5,085 bases of DNA from SKVL01 sp046542915. GTDB taxonomy: Bacteria; Patescibacteriota; Minisyncoccia; Phycocordibacterales; CSBR16-193. Below the pieces are notes generated by a model. It saw only the letters and a list, made by a program, of their open reading frames with translations. It had not been told where the DNA came from and made no database searches. Positions 1 through 5,085 of this stretch are shown one piece after another (position 1 is the first letter of the stretch; every line of letters begins with the position of its first letter). Position numbers and translations under genes: made by a program. The stretch lies in assembly GCA_046542915.1 (NCBI GenBank), contig JBKHAI010000044.1:1-5085 (forward strand), read 5' to 3'.

Positions 1-75
1 CTCTTTTATTTGTGAGTAACTGTAACCTTTCTTGCGAAGTTTAATTGCTTTTTCTTTATCAACTCTTCGAGCCAT
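1..75 (-). CDS. N-terminal fragment of a helix-turn-helix-like protein (cut by window edge)
   Basis: An ATG at 75-73 opens a frame that runs without a stop to the window edge, giving 25 residues. The fragment starts MARRVDKEKA and continues with IKLRKKGYSYSQIKE. A basic start followed by a 'K-A-I-x-L-R-K-x-G-x-S-Y-x-x-I' pattern is how many resolvase- or transposase-type helix-turn-helix domains begin (first helix, then the turn at Gly-Tyr-Ser). From memory, small proteins of this kind are common in Patescibacteria and may carry a nuclease-like C-terminal part, but that part is outside the window. The gene is divergent from the hydrolase at 152. No Shine-Dalgarno sequence precedes the ATG. 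A weak minus-strand -10-like TATAGT lies at 94-99. The function is unassigned; DNA binding is an inference from 25 residues only. Confidence 0.5.
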   Translation of the reverse strand, partial: MARRVDKEKAIKLRKKGYSYSQIKE

Positions 76-85
76 AAGCGAACCT

Positions 86-114
86 TTGATAACACTATAA
101 TTACATAGTAATAT
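86..114 (+). promoter_or_regulatory. Candidate sigma70-type promoter of the alpha/beta hydrolase
   Basis: TTGATA at 86-91 (five of six matches to TTGACA) is followed after 17 bp by TAATAT at 109-114 (four of six matches to TATAAT). The start of transcription would be near 121, giving a leader of about 30 nt before the ATG at 152. A perfect TATAAT also lies at 96-101, but no good -35 box sits in front of it. The region is AT-rich, so chance matches are likely. Confidence 0.35.
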
Positions 115-151
115 AAAGATTCGTTAACTACAAAGCAATAATGATCTTATT

Positions 152-757
152 ATGAAACAGATACTTATCATCCACGGCGGGACCTGCTTTGAGACCAAAG
201 AAGGTTATCTTGATCTTCTTAAAAATAAAAGTGTGGACCTGGACAAGTTCAGAATCGGTAACGACTGGAAAGCAAATATGGCTTATGAGCTGAAAGGATC
301 TTATGACGTACTGATGCCCAAAATGCCTTGTAAGGAAAGAGCCGAATACGAGGATTGGTCAATTTGGTTCCAAAGAATAGTAGATCATTGCAGATCTCCA
401 CTCATTCTCGTCGGACACTCTCTCGGTGGGATATTTATTGCCAAGTACCTTTCCGAAAATTCTATCAAGACAACGATCGAGAAAGCTGTTCTAATAGCGG
501 CTCCTTTTGACAGAGTAGACCGAGAAGAATATCTGGGAAATTTCACTCCCACTTCTTCTCTTAAAAATTTCGAAGAACAGGCCGGTAAGATATACCTCCT
601 TCACAGCAAAGACGATCCGGTTGTCCCTTTTGATCACTTGAGAAAATATCAGGAAAAATTACCGAAAGCAGAGATCTTGATCTTTGAAGATCGCAAACAT
701 TTTAATCAAGAGAAGTTTCCCGAGCTAATAGATCTTTTTAAAAAGGATCAAACTTAA
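152..757 (+). CDS. RBBP9/YdeN-like alpha/beta hydrolase (serine hydrolase)
   Basis: This 201-residue protein is about the usual size of the small RBBP9/YdeN-type serine hydrolases. It opens with a beta strand and the oxyanion-side motif ILIIHGG (residues 4-10). The nucleophile elbow is GHSLGG with Ser90 (residues 88-93). The probable acid is Asp155 in DDPVVP (154-159), and the probable catalytic His is His183 in RKHF near the C-terminus, so the Ser-Asp-His triad is complete. There is no signal peptide or membrane segment, so it should be cytosolic. The substrate cannot be told: members of the family are often annotated as esterases with unknown natural substrate. The ATG at 152 is chosen because the first strand starts right after it; no Shine-Dalgarno sequence is visible. 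The gene converges on ftsH, with 3 bp between the two stop codons, so it is not in an operon with any gene seen here. Confidence 0.9.
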   Translation: MKQILIIHGGTCFETKEGYLDLLKNKSVDLDKFRIGNDWKANMAYELKGSYDVLMPKMPCKERAEYEDWSIWFQRIVDHCRSPLILVGHSLGGIFIAKYLSENSIKTTIEKAVLIAAPFDRVDREEYLGNFTPTSSLKNFEEQAGKIYLLHSKDDPVVPFDHLRKYQEKLPKAEILIFEDRKHFNQEKFPELIDLFKKDQT

Positions 758-760
758 AAT

Positions 761-3700
761 TTACTTATTTTCTTCGCTTTCTTTTTTATCTTTGCTCTCA
801 CTATCATCAGAGTGCCAGGGTTCTTTCTTTTCCGGCTCAATTCCATACTCTCTTAAGATCTCCTCGTAAGCTTCTCGCTCCAGAGTTTCAACCTCCATCA
901 ACTTACCGGCTATCGCTTCAAGAGCCTCCCTGTTTTCGGTGATCATCTTTTCGACACGCTCTCGCTGATCGGTCATTAATTTAGAAACTTCCTCGTCGAT
1001 CAAAGAAAGTGTTTCTTGAGAGTGTTCCGATCGGGAAGAGTAACCTCCTTCCTGAGCTAAAGCACTGTCAGATTTTTCCATAGCGATAGGACCCAGCTTT
1101 TCCGACATTCCATATCTTGTAACCATACTTCGGGCCAAAGAAGTTGCCACCTGCAGGTCATTGGAAGCACCGGTTGTCAGATCGTCAAATATCATAAGTT
1201 CGGTAGCATATCCCCCCAAGGACACCGCAATGTCATCTAAAAACTCTTTCTTGGAGTGCAGGCGTCTGTCTTCGGTCGGTAATTTCAAAGTATATCCGGC
1301 GGCACGTCCACGAGATATGATGGATATTTTATGAACCGGATCGGCGAAAGGAAGCACAGAAGCCGTCAGAGCGTGTCCAGCTTCATGGTAAGCAGTTATC
1401 TTCTTTTCGTGTTCGGAGAGTACGTGGCTTCTCCTTTCCGGACCAAGCATTACTTTTTCTATGGAACGGACCATATCAAATTGAGTTACTGTCTTTCTTT
1501 CTTCTCTAGCTGCCAAAATAGCGGCCTCGTTTACTAAAGAGTAAAGATCGGCGCCGGAAAATCCCGGAGTCCGCTCGGAGATGACCCGAAAATCAACATC
1601 CTCCGCCAGAGGTTTTTTACGTGAGTGAACCTTAAGTATCGCCTCCCTATCCTTTCTATCCGGAAGATCAATAACAACCCTTCTGTCAAATCTTCCCGGT
1701 CTTAAAAGCGCCGGATCCAAGACATCAGGCCTATTAGTTGCCGCCATTATTATCACTTTCTCATTGGGCTCAAAACCGTCCATTTCGACCAATATCTGAT
1801 TGAGGGTCTGTTCTCTTTCATCATTCCCTCCTCCGACACCGGTTCCTCTGACTCTTCCGATAGCATCTATCTCGTCAATAAAGATAATGGCCGGCGCGGC
1901 CTGTTTGGCCATCTTGAAAAGGTCTCTAGTTCTGGAAGCGCCGACACCGACGAACATCTCCACAAACTCTGAACCGGAAATAGAGAAAAAAGAAACCCGG
2001 GCTTCTCCGGCCACTGCCTTTGCAAGTAAAGTATTATGTGAAACCAGGCCATTGGAAATAAAAGAGTGTACTCCGGGAACGGTGAAATCATAAACCCTAT
2101 TGCGACTTTTTCGAACACCCTTGACCGGAGAGAAGAAGATATTGGCTTCTGAGAGTTTCTTAAGATACTCAAAATCAGGATGGTGACATCCGCTTTCTTC
2201 AAAGGCTTTGACGAACATTTTAAGCGACCTGCGAGAGATCCTTTTTCTGAAACGAACTTTATGCATAAGTTTACAAAGTCCTTCTTTGCTTTTACCTTCT
2301 TTGCTCATCACTCTCCAGCAAGCTTCAACCTTTTCGCTAACATAAGGGAAAATATCAACATTAGTATTTTCCATGCTACGGTCTTTCAAATACTCCTCAA
2401 GTTTATCTTGTTTACGCTGAAGACCAAAACCGATCTTCTCTCGAAAGACCTCGAGAGACACTCCGGTAATAGAGATCTCATAAACCGGACGAGGGGTTAC
2501 TTGACCTGTCGGAGTTTTGACTCTCCTTTTTGGAACGATGCCAAAATTAAGCAAGAGGGCTGAGATCTGGTCAGCTAGTTTTAAGCTAACAGTGGAATAA
2601 GTTACAGCATAACGTTCAAAAGATCCGTCGCTATCGAACAAGCCCTTCAGGAAATTAACGACAACCTCTCGGGGAGCTTGTAAAACGGAAGGAGGAATTA
2701 CTTTGTCGTACGAAAGAAGGTAAGACATCCCCATCTCGTAAAGATGTTTTTTAAGCTTCCAAGAACTAACAATATGAGTTATTCCATCGCTACCCCTTTG
2801 AACCTTCAAAGTTTCATCGTAAGTTTCAACAAAAGAAGTAAAGACCTTTTCCAACTCCTTATCCGTGGTCGTGAAACCGATTCTACCTGAGTGACTCATA
2901 TTACCGTCGCCGGTTAAGAGTCCCATCATATAAGACGTTTTCTCGTCGATCTTTTTACAATTCCCAAAAGCTTCATTTTTAAAAGAAACAGCCGCATATT
3001 CTCCTTCTTGTAATTGAGATATCTCCTTGAATACAAGCTCGCCTTGTTCATTCATTACCAGGACAGGGTGTTCGGGTGTCCCTTCAAGTTCTATTCCGTT
3101 TTTCAACTGTATTCGGTATGTATCCTGAACACCAAGATCATACCAATGCGAAGCTGGAGCTTTTGCATTAGTCGTCTTTTCGACATCGATCGTCGGCAGT
3201 ACCGCTCCATGAACCCTGTCCTTATCATCAACCGCGTAATAGGTAGGAATATCCTTTATCTCCATTGTACCCTTATTTGTAAGGATCATCGTCTCCCCTA
3301 CAACACATTTACCGGTACCGGGTGCGCCCATAAGGATGATCCCTTTAGGGATCCTAGCGCCTATGTTTATGAATTTTTTGGGGTTTTTAAGAAAATCAAC
3401 TATTTCCATTAATTCCTCTTTGGCCTCTTTGGCACCGGCCACATCCTCAAAAGTAACCCTTTGGGTCTTATCGTGAGGAGAGATCATTCTGGCCTTGGAT
3501 TGGCCGAAAGAGAAGGCCTGCATTCCGGCTCCTTTGGCTTGCCTTAACATAAACCAAAGAATAATGAAGATCAGTATCAGGGGCAGAAGAAAAGGACCCA
3601 GAGTCATCATCCAATAGGAAAAACCGTCTTGTCTTTTGACCTCTATTTCCACAGCTTTCATTTCTTCGGGGGTCAAACCGTAACCCACCAAAGTTTCAGT

Positions 3701-4090
3701 CAGAGTGGCTCTGTCTTCTATTCTGGTCTCCTTTTCAACATCACCGTCATAATAGACCTCAACATCATGGCCTCTGACCACTATTCTTTCAACTTCACCT
3801 TCGTTTATATCCATCGCCAAGCGGGATAGAGAGATCTCTTCTATTTCTTCTTGGTGCTCAAAAAACAGCGAATAGACCAAAAGAAGTCCCAGAAATATCA
3901 AAAGTGCGGTGGAGAGATTGTTCCAAAAGGAAGATTTTCGCGGAGGCAACTTGCCCATATAATCATTAAGAGGTATCTTATTCTTTTGCTCTTCCCACCT
4001 GCTCTTTTTTTTATTCTCCTTATTTCCCCCTGCTTTATCGCCGTTTTTATTTTGAGGGTCGTTTTTTTTGTTGTTGTTTTTTTCCTTCAT
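761..4090 (-). CDS. ftsH: ATP-dependent zinc metalloprotease FtsH, precursor with an intein in Walker A
   Basis: FtsH is a membrane-anchored hexameric AAA+ protease that pulls out and degrades misfolded membrane proteins and some soluble ones. The frame encodes 1109 residues: 684 of FtsH plus a 425-residue intein (262-686). In order: a Lys/Asn-rich hydrophilic N-terminus (1-54); membrane segment 1 (about 55-77); an extracytoplasmic domain (80-156); membrane segment 2 (about 159-182); and the AAA+ domain. Walker A GAPGTGK (255-261) is completed by Thr687 after splicing. The pore loop is MFVGVG (712-717), Walker B is IIFIDE (735-740), and the second region of homology is ATNRP to RPGRFDRR with Arg797 and Arg800. 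The M41 protease has zinc motif HEAGH (902-906) and third ligand Asp978. An acidic/Lys tail ends the protein. All catalytic residues are present. The start at 4090 lacks a Shine-Dalgarno sequence; Met45 is a less likely alternative. Confidence 0.97.
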   Translation of the reverse strand: MKEKNNNKKNDPQNKNGDKAGGNKENKKKSRWEEQKNKIPLNDYMGKLPPRKSSFWNNLSTALLIFLGLLLVYSLFFEHQEEIEEISLSRLAMDINEGEVERIVVRGHDVEVYYDGDVEKETRIEDRATLTETLVGYGLTPEEMKAVEIEVKRQDGFSYWMMTLGPFLLPLILIFIILWFMLRQAKGAGMQAFSFGQSKARMISPHDKTQRVTFEDVAGAKEAKEELMEIVDFLKNPKKFINIGARIPKGIILMGAPGTGKCVVGETMILTNKGTMEIKDIPTYYAVDDKDRVHGAVLPTIDVEKTTNAKAPASHWYDLGVQDTYRIQLKNGIELEGTPEHPVLVMNEQGELVFKEISQLQEGEYAAVSFKNEAFGNCKKIDEKTSYMMGLLTGDGNMSHSGRIGFTTTDKELEKVFTSFVETYDETLKVQRGSDGITHIVSSWKLKKHLYEMGMSYLLSYDKVIPPSVLQAPREVVVNFLKGLFDSDGSFERYAVTYSTVSLKLADQISALLLNFGIVPKRRVKTPTGQVTPRPVYEISITGVSLEVFREKIGFGLQRKQDKLEEYLKDRSMENTNVDIFPYVSEKVEACWRVMSKEGKSKEGLCKLMHKVRFRKRISRRSLKMFVKAFEESGCHHPDFEYLKKLSEANIFFSPVKGVRKSRNRVYDFTVPGVHSFISNGLVSHNTLLAKAVAGEARVSFFSISGSEFVEMFVGVGASRTRDLFKMAKQAAPAIIFIDEIDAIGRVRGTGVGGGNDEREQTLNQILVEMDGFEPNEKVIIMAATNRPDVLDPALLRPGRFDRRVVIDLPDRKDREAILKVHSRKKPLAEDVDFRVISERTPGFSGADLYSLVNEAAILAAREERKTVTQFDMVRSIEKVMLGPERRSHVLSEHEKKITAYHEAGHALTASVLPFADPVHKISIISRGRAAGYTLKLPTEDRRLHSKKEFLDDIAVSLGGYATELMIFDDLTTGASNDLQVATSLARSMVTRYGMSEKLGPIAMEKSDSALAQEGGYSSRSEHSQETLSLIDEEVSKLMTDQRERVEKMITENREALEAIAGKLMEVETLEREAYEEILREYGIEPEKKEPWHSDDSESKDKKESEENK
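2033..3307 (-). mobile_element. Intein with LAGLIDADG homing endonuclease, inserted in FtsH Walker A
   Basis: This in-frame 425-codon insertion is precursor residues 262-686, removed by protein splicing. The N-terminal block starts with Cys262 (CVVGETMILTNKG), directly after Lys261 of GAPGTGK. Block B is GTPEHP with Thr338 and His341. The C-terminal part has VYDFTV...VHSF (667-677, His675) and ends GLVSHN with His685 and Asn686; the +1 extein residue is Thr687. This is a class 1 Cys/Asn intein with all expected residues. Two LAGLIDADG motifs lie between: MMGLLTGDG (388-396, acid Asp395, bases 2903-2929) and LKGLFDSDG (481-489, acid Asp488, bases 2624-2650). Both acids are kept, so the homing endonuclease may be active. 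A basic region (about 565-655, rich in Lys/Arg, starting at an NTNVDIFP-like motif) probably adds DNA contacts, as in many archaeal-type inteins. Boundaries are exact because the flanks rejoin to the Walker A consensus GAPGTGKT. Confidence 0.96.
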
Positions 4091-4109
4091 GAAAATAAAT
4101 ATGTCAGCA

Positions 4110-4115
4110 ATTATA
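4110..4115 (-). promoter_or_regulatory. Candidate -10 box of ftsH
   Basis: On the minus strand this hexamer reads TATAAT, a perfect -10 match. It lies 20 nt before the ftsH ATG at 4090-4088, so transcription would start about 12 nt upstream of the ATG and give a very short leader with no Shine-Dalgarno sequence. No convincing -35 box is seen 16-18 bp further upstream. The 127-bp region between ftsH and smpB is very AT-rich, so this could be chance. For the opposite direction I found only weak hexamers, such as TATTCT at 4179-4184 on the plus strand for smpB. Confidence 0.35.
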
Positions 4116-4217
4116 ATAACTTAAAATAAGAAAATAATAAAGAAATCACATTATTCCTGTTTTATTAAAAACCTTAGCTATTCTATTACAGCCATTCTCT
4201 GTTATTATTAACCCACG

Positions 4218-4667
4218 ATGAAACTTTTAAGCCACAAAAAAGCACACCTGAATTATGAAATACTGGAAAAAATGGAAGCCGGTATAGAACTGTCGGGTTT
4301 TGAGGTGAAAACATTAAGAGCGAAACACGGGTCCCTCAACGGCTCTTACATAACGATCGGTAACAAAGAGGCCTTTTTAGTAAACGCCTATATTCCTCCC
4401 TATCAACCGGCCAACGCACCCGATGATCATGACCCCTACCGCCCGCGTAAGCTTTTGCTTTCCAAAAAAGAAATAGATCTTCTCATTGGCAAAGAAAAAG
4501 AAAAGTCGTTGACAGTTATACCTTTATCGTTGTACACTAAGGGAAAACTAATAAAGGCGGAAATTGCCGTAGCAAGAGGAAAAAAGAAAAAGGACAAACG
4601 AGAGGACATCAAGAAAAAAGATGTCCAGCGTGATATTAATCGAGAGCTGAAAGCGAGGTTAAAGTAA
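4218..4667 (+). CDS. smpB: SsrA-binding protein SmpB
   Basis: SmpB binds the tRNA-like part of tmRNA and brings it into the A site of stalled ribosomes; it is required for trans-translation. At 149 residues it is close to the normal family length. The OB-fold core begins with KKAHLNYEI (7-15) and EAGIELSGFEVKTLR (20-34), the family signature in which Glu29 and the basic residues sit at the RNA interface. It continues with EAFLVNAYIPPY (51-62), then HDPYRPRKLLLSKKEI (71-86). The C-terminal tail has GKKKKDKRED (121-130, DKR at 126-128) followed by a basic stretch that in known SmpB forms a helix in the mRNA channel. The ATG at 4218 gives a normal N-terminus; no Shine-Dalgarno sequence precedes it. 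The gene ends 24 bp before ssrA on the same strand, a common arrangement that suggests co-expression. It is transcribed away from ftsH. Confidence 0.97.
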   Translation: MKLLSHKKAHLNYEILEKMEAGIELSGFEVKTLRAKHGSLNGSYITIGNKEAFLVNAYIPPYQPANAPDDHDPYRPRKLLLSKKEIDLLIGKEKEKSLTVIPLSLYTKGKLIKAEIAVARGKKKKDKREDIKKKDVQRDINRELKARLK

Positions 4668-4689
4668 AAAGGAACTTTGAAAATATAAA
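4659..4689 (+). promoter_or_regulatory. Weak candidate promoter for ssrA overlapping the end of smpB
   Basis: TTAAAG at 4659-4664 and TATAAA at 4684-4689 are separated by 19 bp just before the tmRNA 5' end at 4692. The -10 box is so close that transcription would begin at or slightly inside the mature RNA, so the fit is imperfect. The other possibility is that ssrA is transcribed from the smpB promoter and its 5' end is made by RNase P, as for other tmRNAs. No terminator is seen between the two genes. Confidence 0.2.
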
Positions 4690-4738
4690 ATGGGGATGAT
4701 CGGCTTCGACAGGATGAGGCCGCTCTTATGTGCGTGGT

Positions 4739-5021
4739 GGAGTACTCCGGAACCTCCTAAATCTTCCGGAAAAAAATAAGTGCAAACAAAACAGCACAAA
4801 AAGCAAAGAGCATTGTCTCTCCTTACTTTGAGGGCAACTTTGCTTTCGCTCACGCTTAAATAGCAAAGCGACGCTTTACTGCGCGATGCTCAATACCGCA
4901 GTAAAGTGCAATAACCTTTGAGCTGGCAGAAGTGTTCTCCTCGCCACTTCCGTGAGAAAAAGAGGAAAAGCGTACGGAACTTTCTGTCTTTCTTTTATCC
5001 GTACGTGCAAAAAAAGAAAGA
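4739..5021 (+). other. Four tmRNA pseudoknots (PK1-PK4) and the stop-codon hairpin
   Basis: All pairings were read directly from the sequence. PK1: GGAG 4739-4742 with CTCC 4754-4757, interlocked with TCCGGA 4746-4751 and 4765-4770. Stop-codon hairpin: CTTTGCT 4838-4844 with AGCAAAG 4862-4868; its loop holds the end of the tag and the TAA. PK2: 4872-4883 with 4897-4908 (12 bp, one G-U), and GCTCAA 4888-4893 with TTGAGC 4918-4923. PK3: GAAGTG 4929-4934 with CACTTC 4945-4950. Its second stem could be CCTC/GAGG (4939-4942/4962-4965) or TTCTC/GAGAA (4935-4939/4954-4958). PK4: CGTACGGA 4971-4978 with TCCGTACG 4998-5005, and a perfect 10-bp stem, 4987-4996 with 5012-5021. The order is the canonical one for bacterial tmRNA. 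Confidence 0.85.
4782..4859 (+). other. tmRNA proteolysis-tag reading frame (25 codons plus TAA)
   Basis: The resume codon is most likely GCA at 4782-4784 (Ala). It is preceded by TAAGT, which keeps the U and A at -5 and -4 known to position the resume codon in tmRNA. The frame encodes ANKTAQKAKS, then IVSPYFEG, then NFAFAHA, and stops at TAA 4857-4859 inside the hairpin 4838-4868. The tag is longer than the roughly 10-codon tag of Escherichia coli but has the same design: polar start, then a small hydrophobic C-terminus. The end is AFAHA instead of the usual ALAA. The other two frames give no Ala start and end in less tag-like residues, so this frame is preferred. Confidence 0.8.
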
Positions 5022-5085
5022 ATAGACCACGTAGAAGCATAAGTTCACCCATCCTGCACGCGGGTTCAATTCCCGCCATCTCCAC

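Larger units (their letters stand above)
4692..5085 (+). ncRNA. ssrA: Transfer-messenger RNA (tmRNA, ssrA), last two bases outside the window
   Basis: tmRNA acts first as alanyl-tRNA, then as a short mRNA that tags stalled proteins for degradation. The 5' end GGGGATG (4692-4698) pairs over 7 bp with CATCTCC (5077-5083). The third pair is G-U, the alanine identity element. A5084 is the discriminator and C5085 the first C of CCA. The T arm has stem GCGGG/CCCGC (5060-5064/5072-5076) and loop TTCAATT. Helix P2 is CAGGATG (4710-4716) with CATCCTG (5050-5056). It is extended by CTTATG/CATAAG (4725-4730/5038-5043) and GCGTGG/CCACGT (4732-4737/5027-5032, one G-U). Inside lie four pseudoknots and the tag frame. 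It is a standard one-piece tmRNA. The gene follows smpB by 24 bp. The 3' end and terminator are past the window. Confidence 0.97.

Noticed and set aside
731..749. Inverted repeat as an intrinsic terminator
   Set aside because: The stem is almost all A-T with a loop of one base if fully paired, and no T-run follows on either strand.
761..4090. FtsH length of 1109 residues as a gene fusion or assembly artefact
   Set aside because: The additional 425 residues have exact intein ends (Cys first, His-Asn last, Thr after) and the flanks rejoin to a perfect Walker A motif.
1331..4129. Several plus-strand open frames of 66-132 codons inside ftsH, and one minus-strand frame at 1867-2202
   Set aside because: They lie opposite to or out of frame with a gene whose motifs are intact along its whole length; they have no family features of their own.
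4659..4853. Minus-strand open frame of 64 codons over the start of ssrA
   Set aside because: It overlaps the tmRNA 5' half and the smpB end on the opposite strand and shows no recognisable protein features.
4876..5085. Minus-strand frame starting MEMAGIEPACRMGEL
   Set aside because: It is antisense to the tmRNA; peptides of this kind arise from the complement of tRNA-like 3' ends and are spurious.
4692..5085. A separate tRNA-Ala gene at the right edge
   Set aside because: The T arm and acceptor half pair with the 5' end at 4692-4698, about 380 bases upstream, so they belong to the tmRNA.
1..5085. UGA recoding (as in Gracilibacteria or SR1)
   Set aside because: No in-frame TGA occurs in any of the genes; all four complete reading frames, including the tag, end in TAA. 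The window gives no sign of recoding, though it cannot exclude it.

Overview
The window looks like a piece of a chromosome from a bacterium of the Candidate Phyla Radiation (Patescibacteria, Parcubacteria-like). This is an inference from three things: Lys/Asn-rich proteins, CDS starts without a Shine-Dalgarno sequence, and a large intein in a housekeeping gene. No rRNA is present to prove it. The standard genetic code fits: every complete frame ends in TAA and no in-frame TGA occurs.

Layout from left to right. (1) Positions 1-75, minus strand, hold the first 25 codons of a truncated helix-turn-helix-like protein. (2) Positions 76-151 are a short divergent intergenic region with a plausible sigma70-type promoter. 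(3) Positions 152-757, plus strand, encode a small RBBP9/YdeN-like alpha/beta hydrolase. (4) Positions 761-4090, minus strand, encode the membrane AAA+ zinc protease FtsH. Its reading frame is interrupted by a 425-residue intein (2033-3307) placed exactly between the Lys and Thr of the Walker A motif GAPGTGK/T. (5) Positions 4091-4217 are a divergent intergenic region. (6) Positions 4218-4667, plus strand, encode SmpB. (7) Positions 4692-5085, plus strand, are ssrA (tmRNA), complete except for the last two bases of the CCA end. It has a tRNA-Ala-like acceptor with a G3-U70 pair, four foldable pseudoknots and a long 25-residue tag frame ending NFAFAHA.

The right half is a protein quality-control neighbourhood. 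SmpB and tmRNA rescue stalled ribosomes and tag the unfinished proteins; FtsH, transcribed divergently, is a membrane protease of a family known in other bacteria to degrade some SsrA-tagged proteins. The hydrolase converges on ftsH with only 3 bp between the stop codons and has no evident functional link.

The most notable element is the intein. It splits the ATP-binding loop of FtsH, so the ATPase should be inactive until splicing. It keeps all expected splicing residues and both acidic LAGLIDADG residues, so it appears able both to splice and to home. I see no IS element, CRISPR array, tRNA gene or clearly new multi-gene system, and no gene-free stretch longer than 300 bases.
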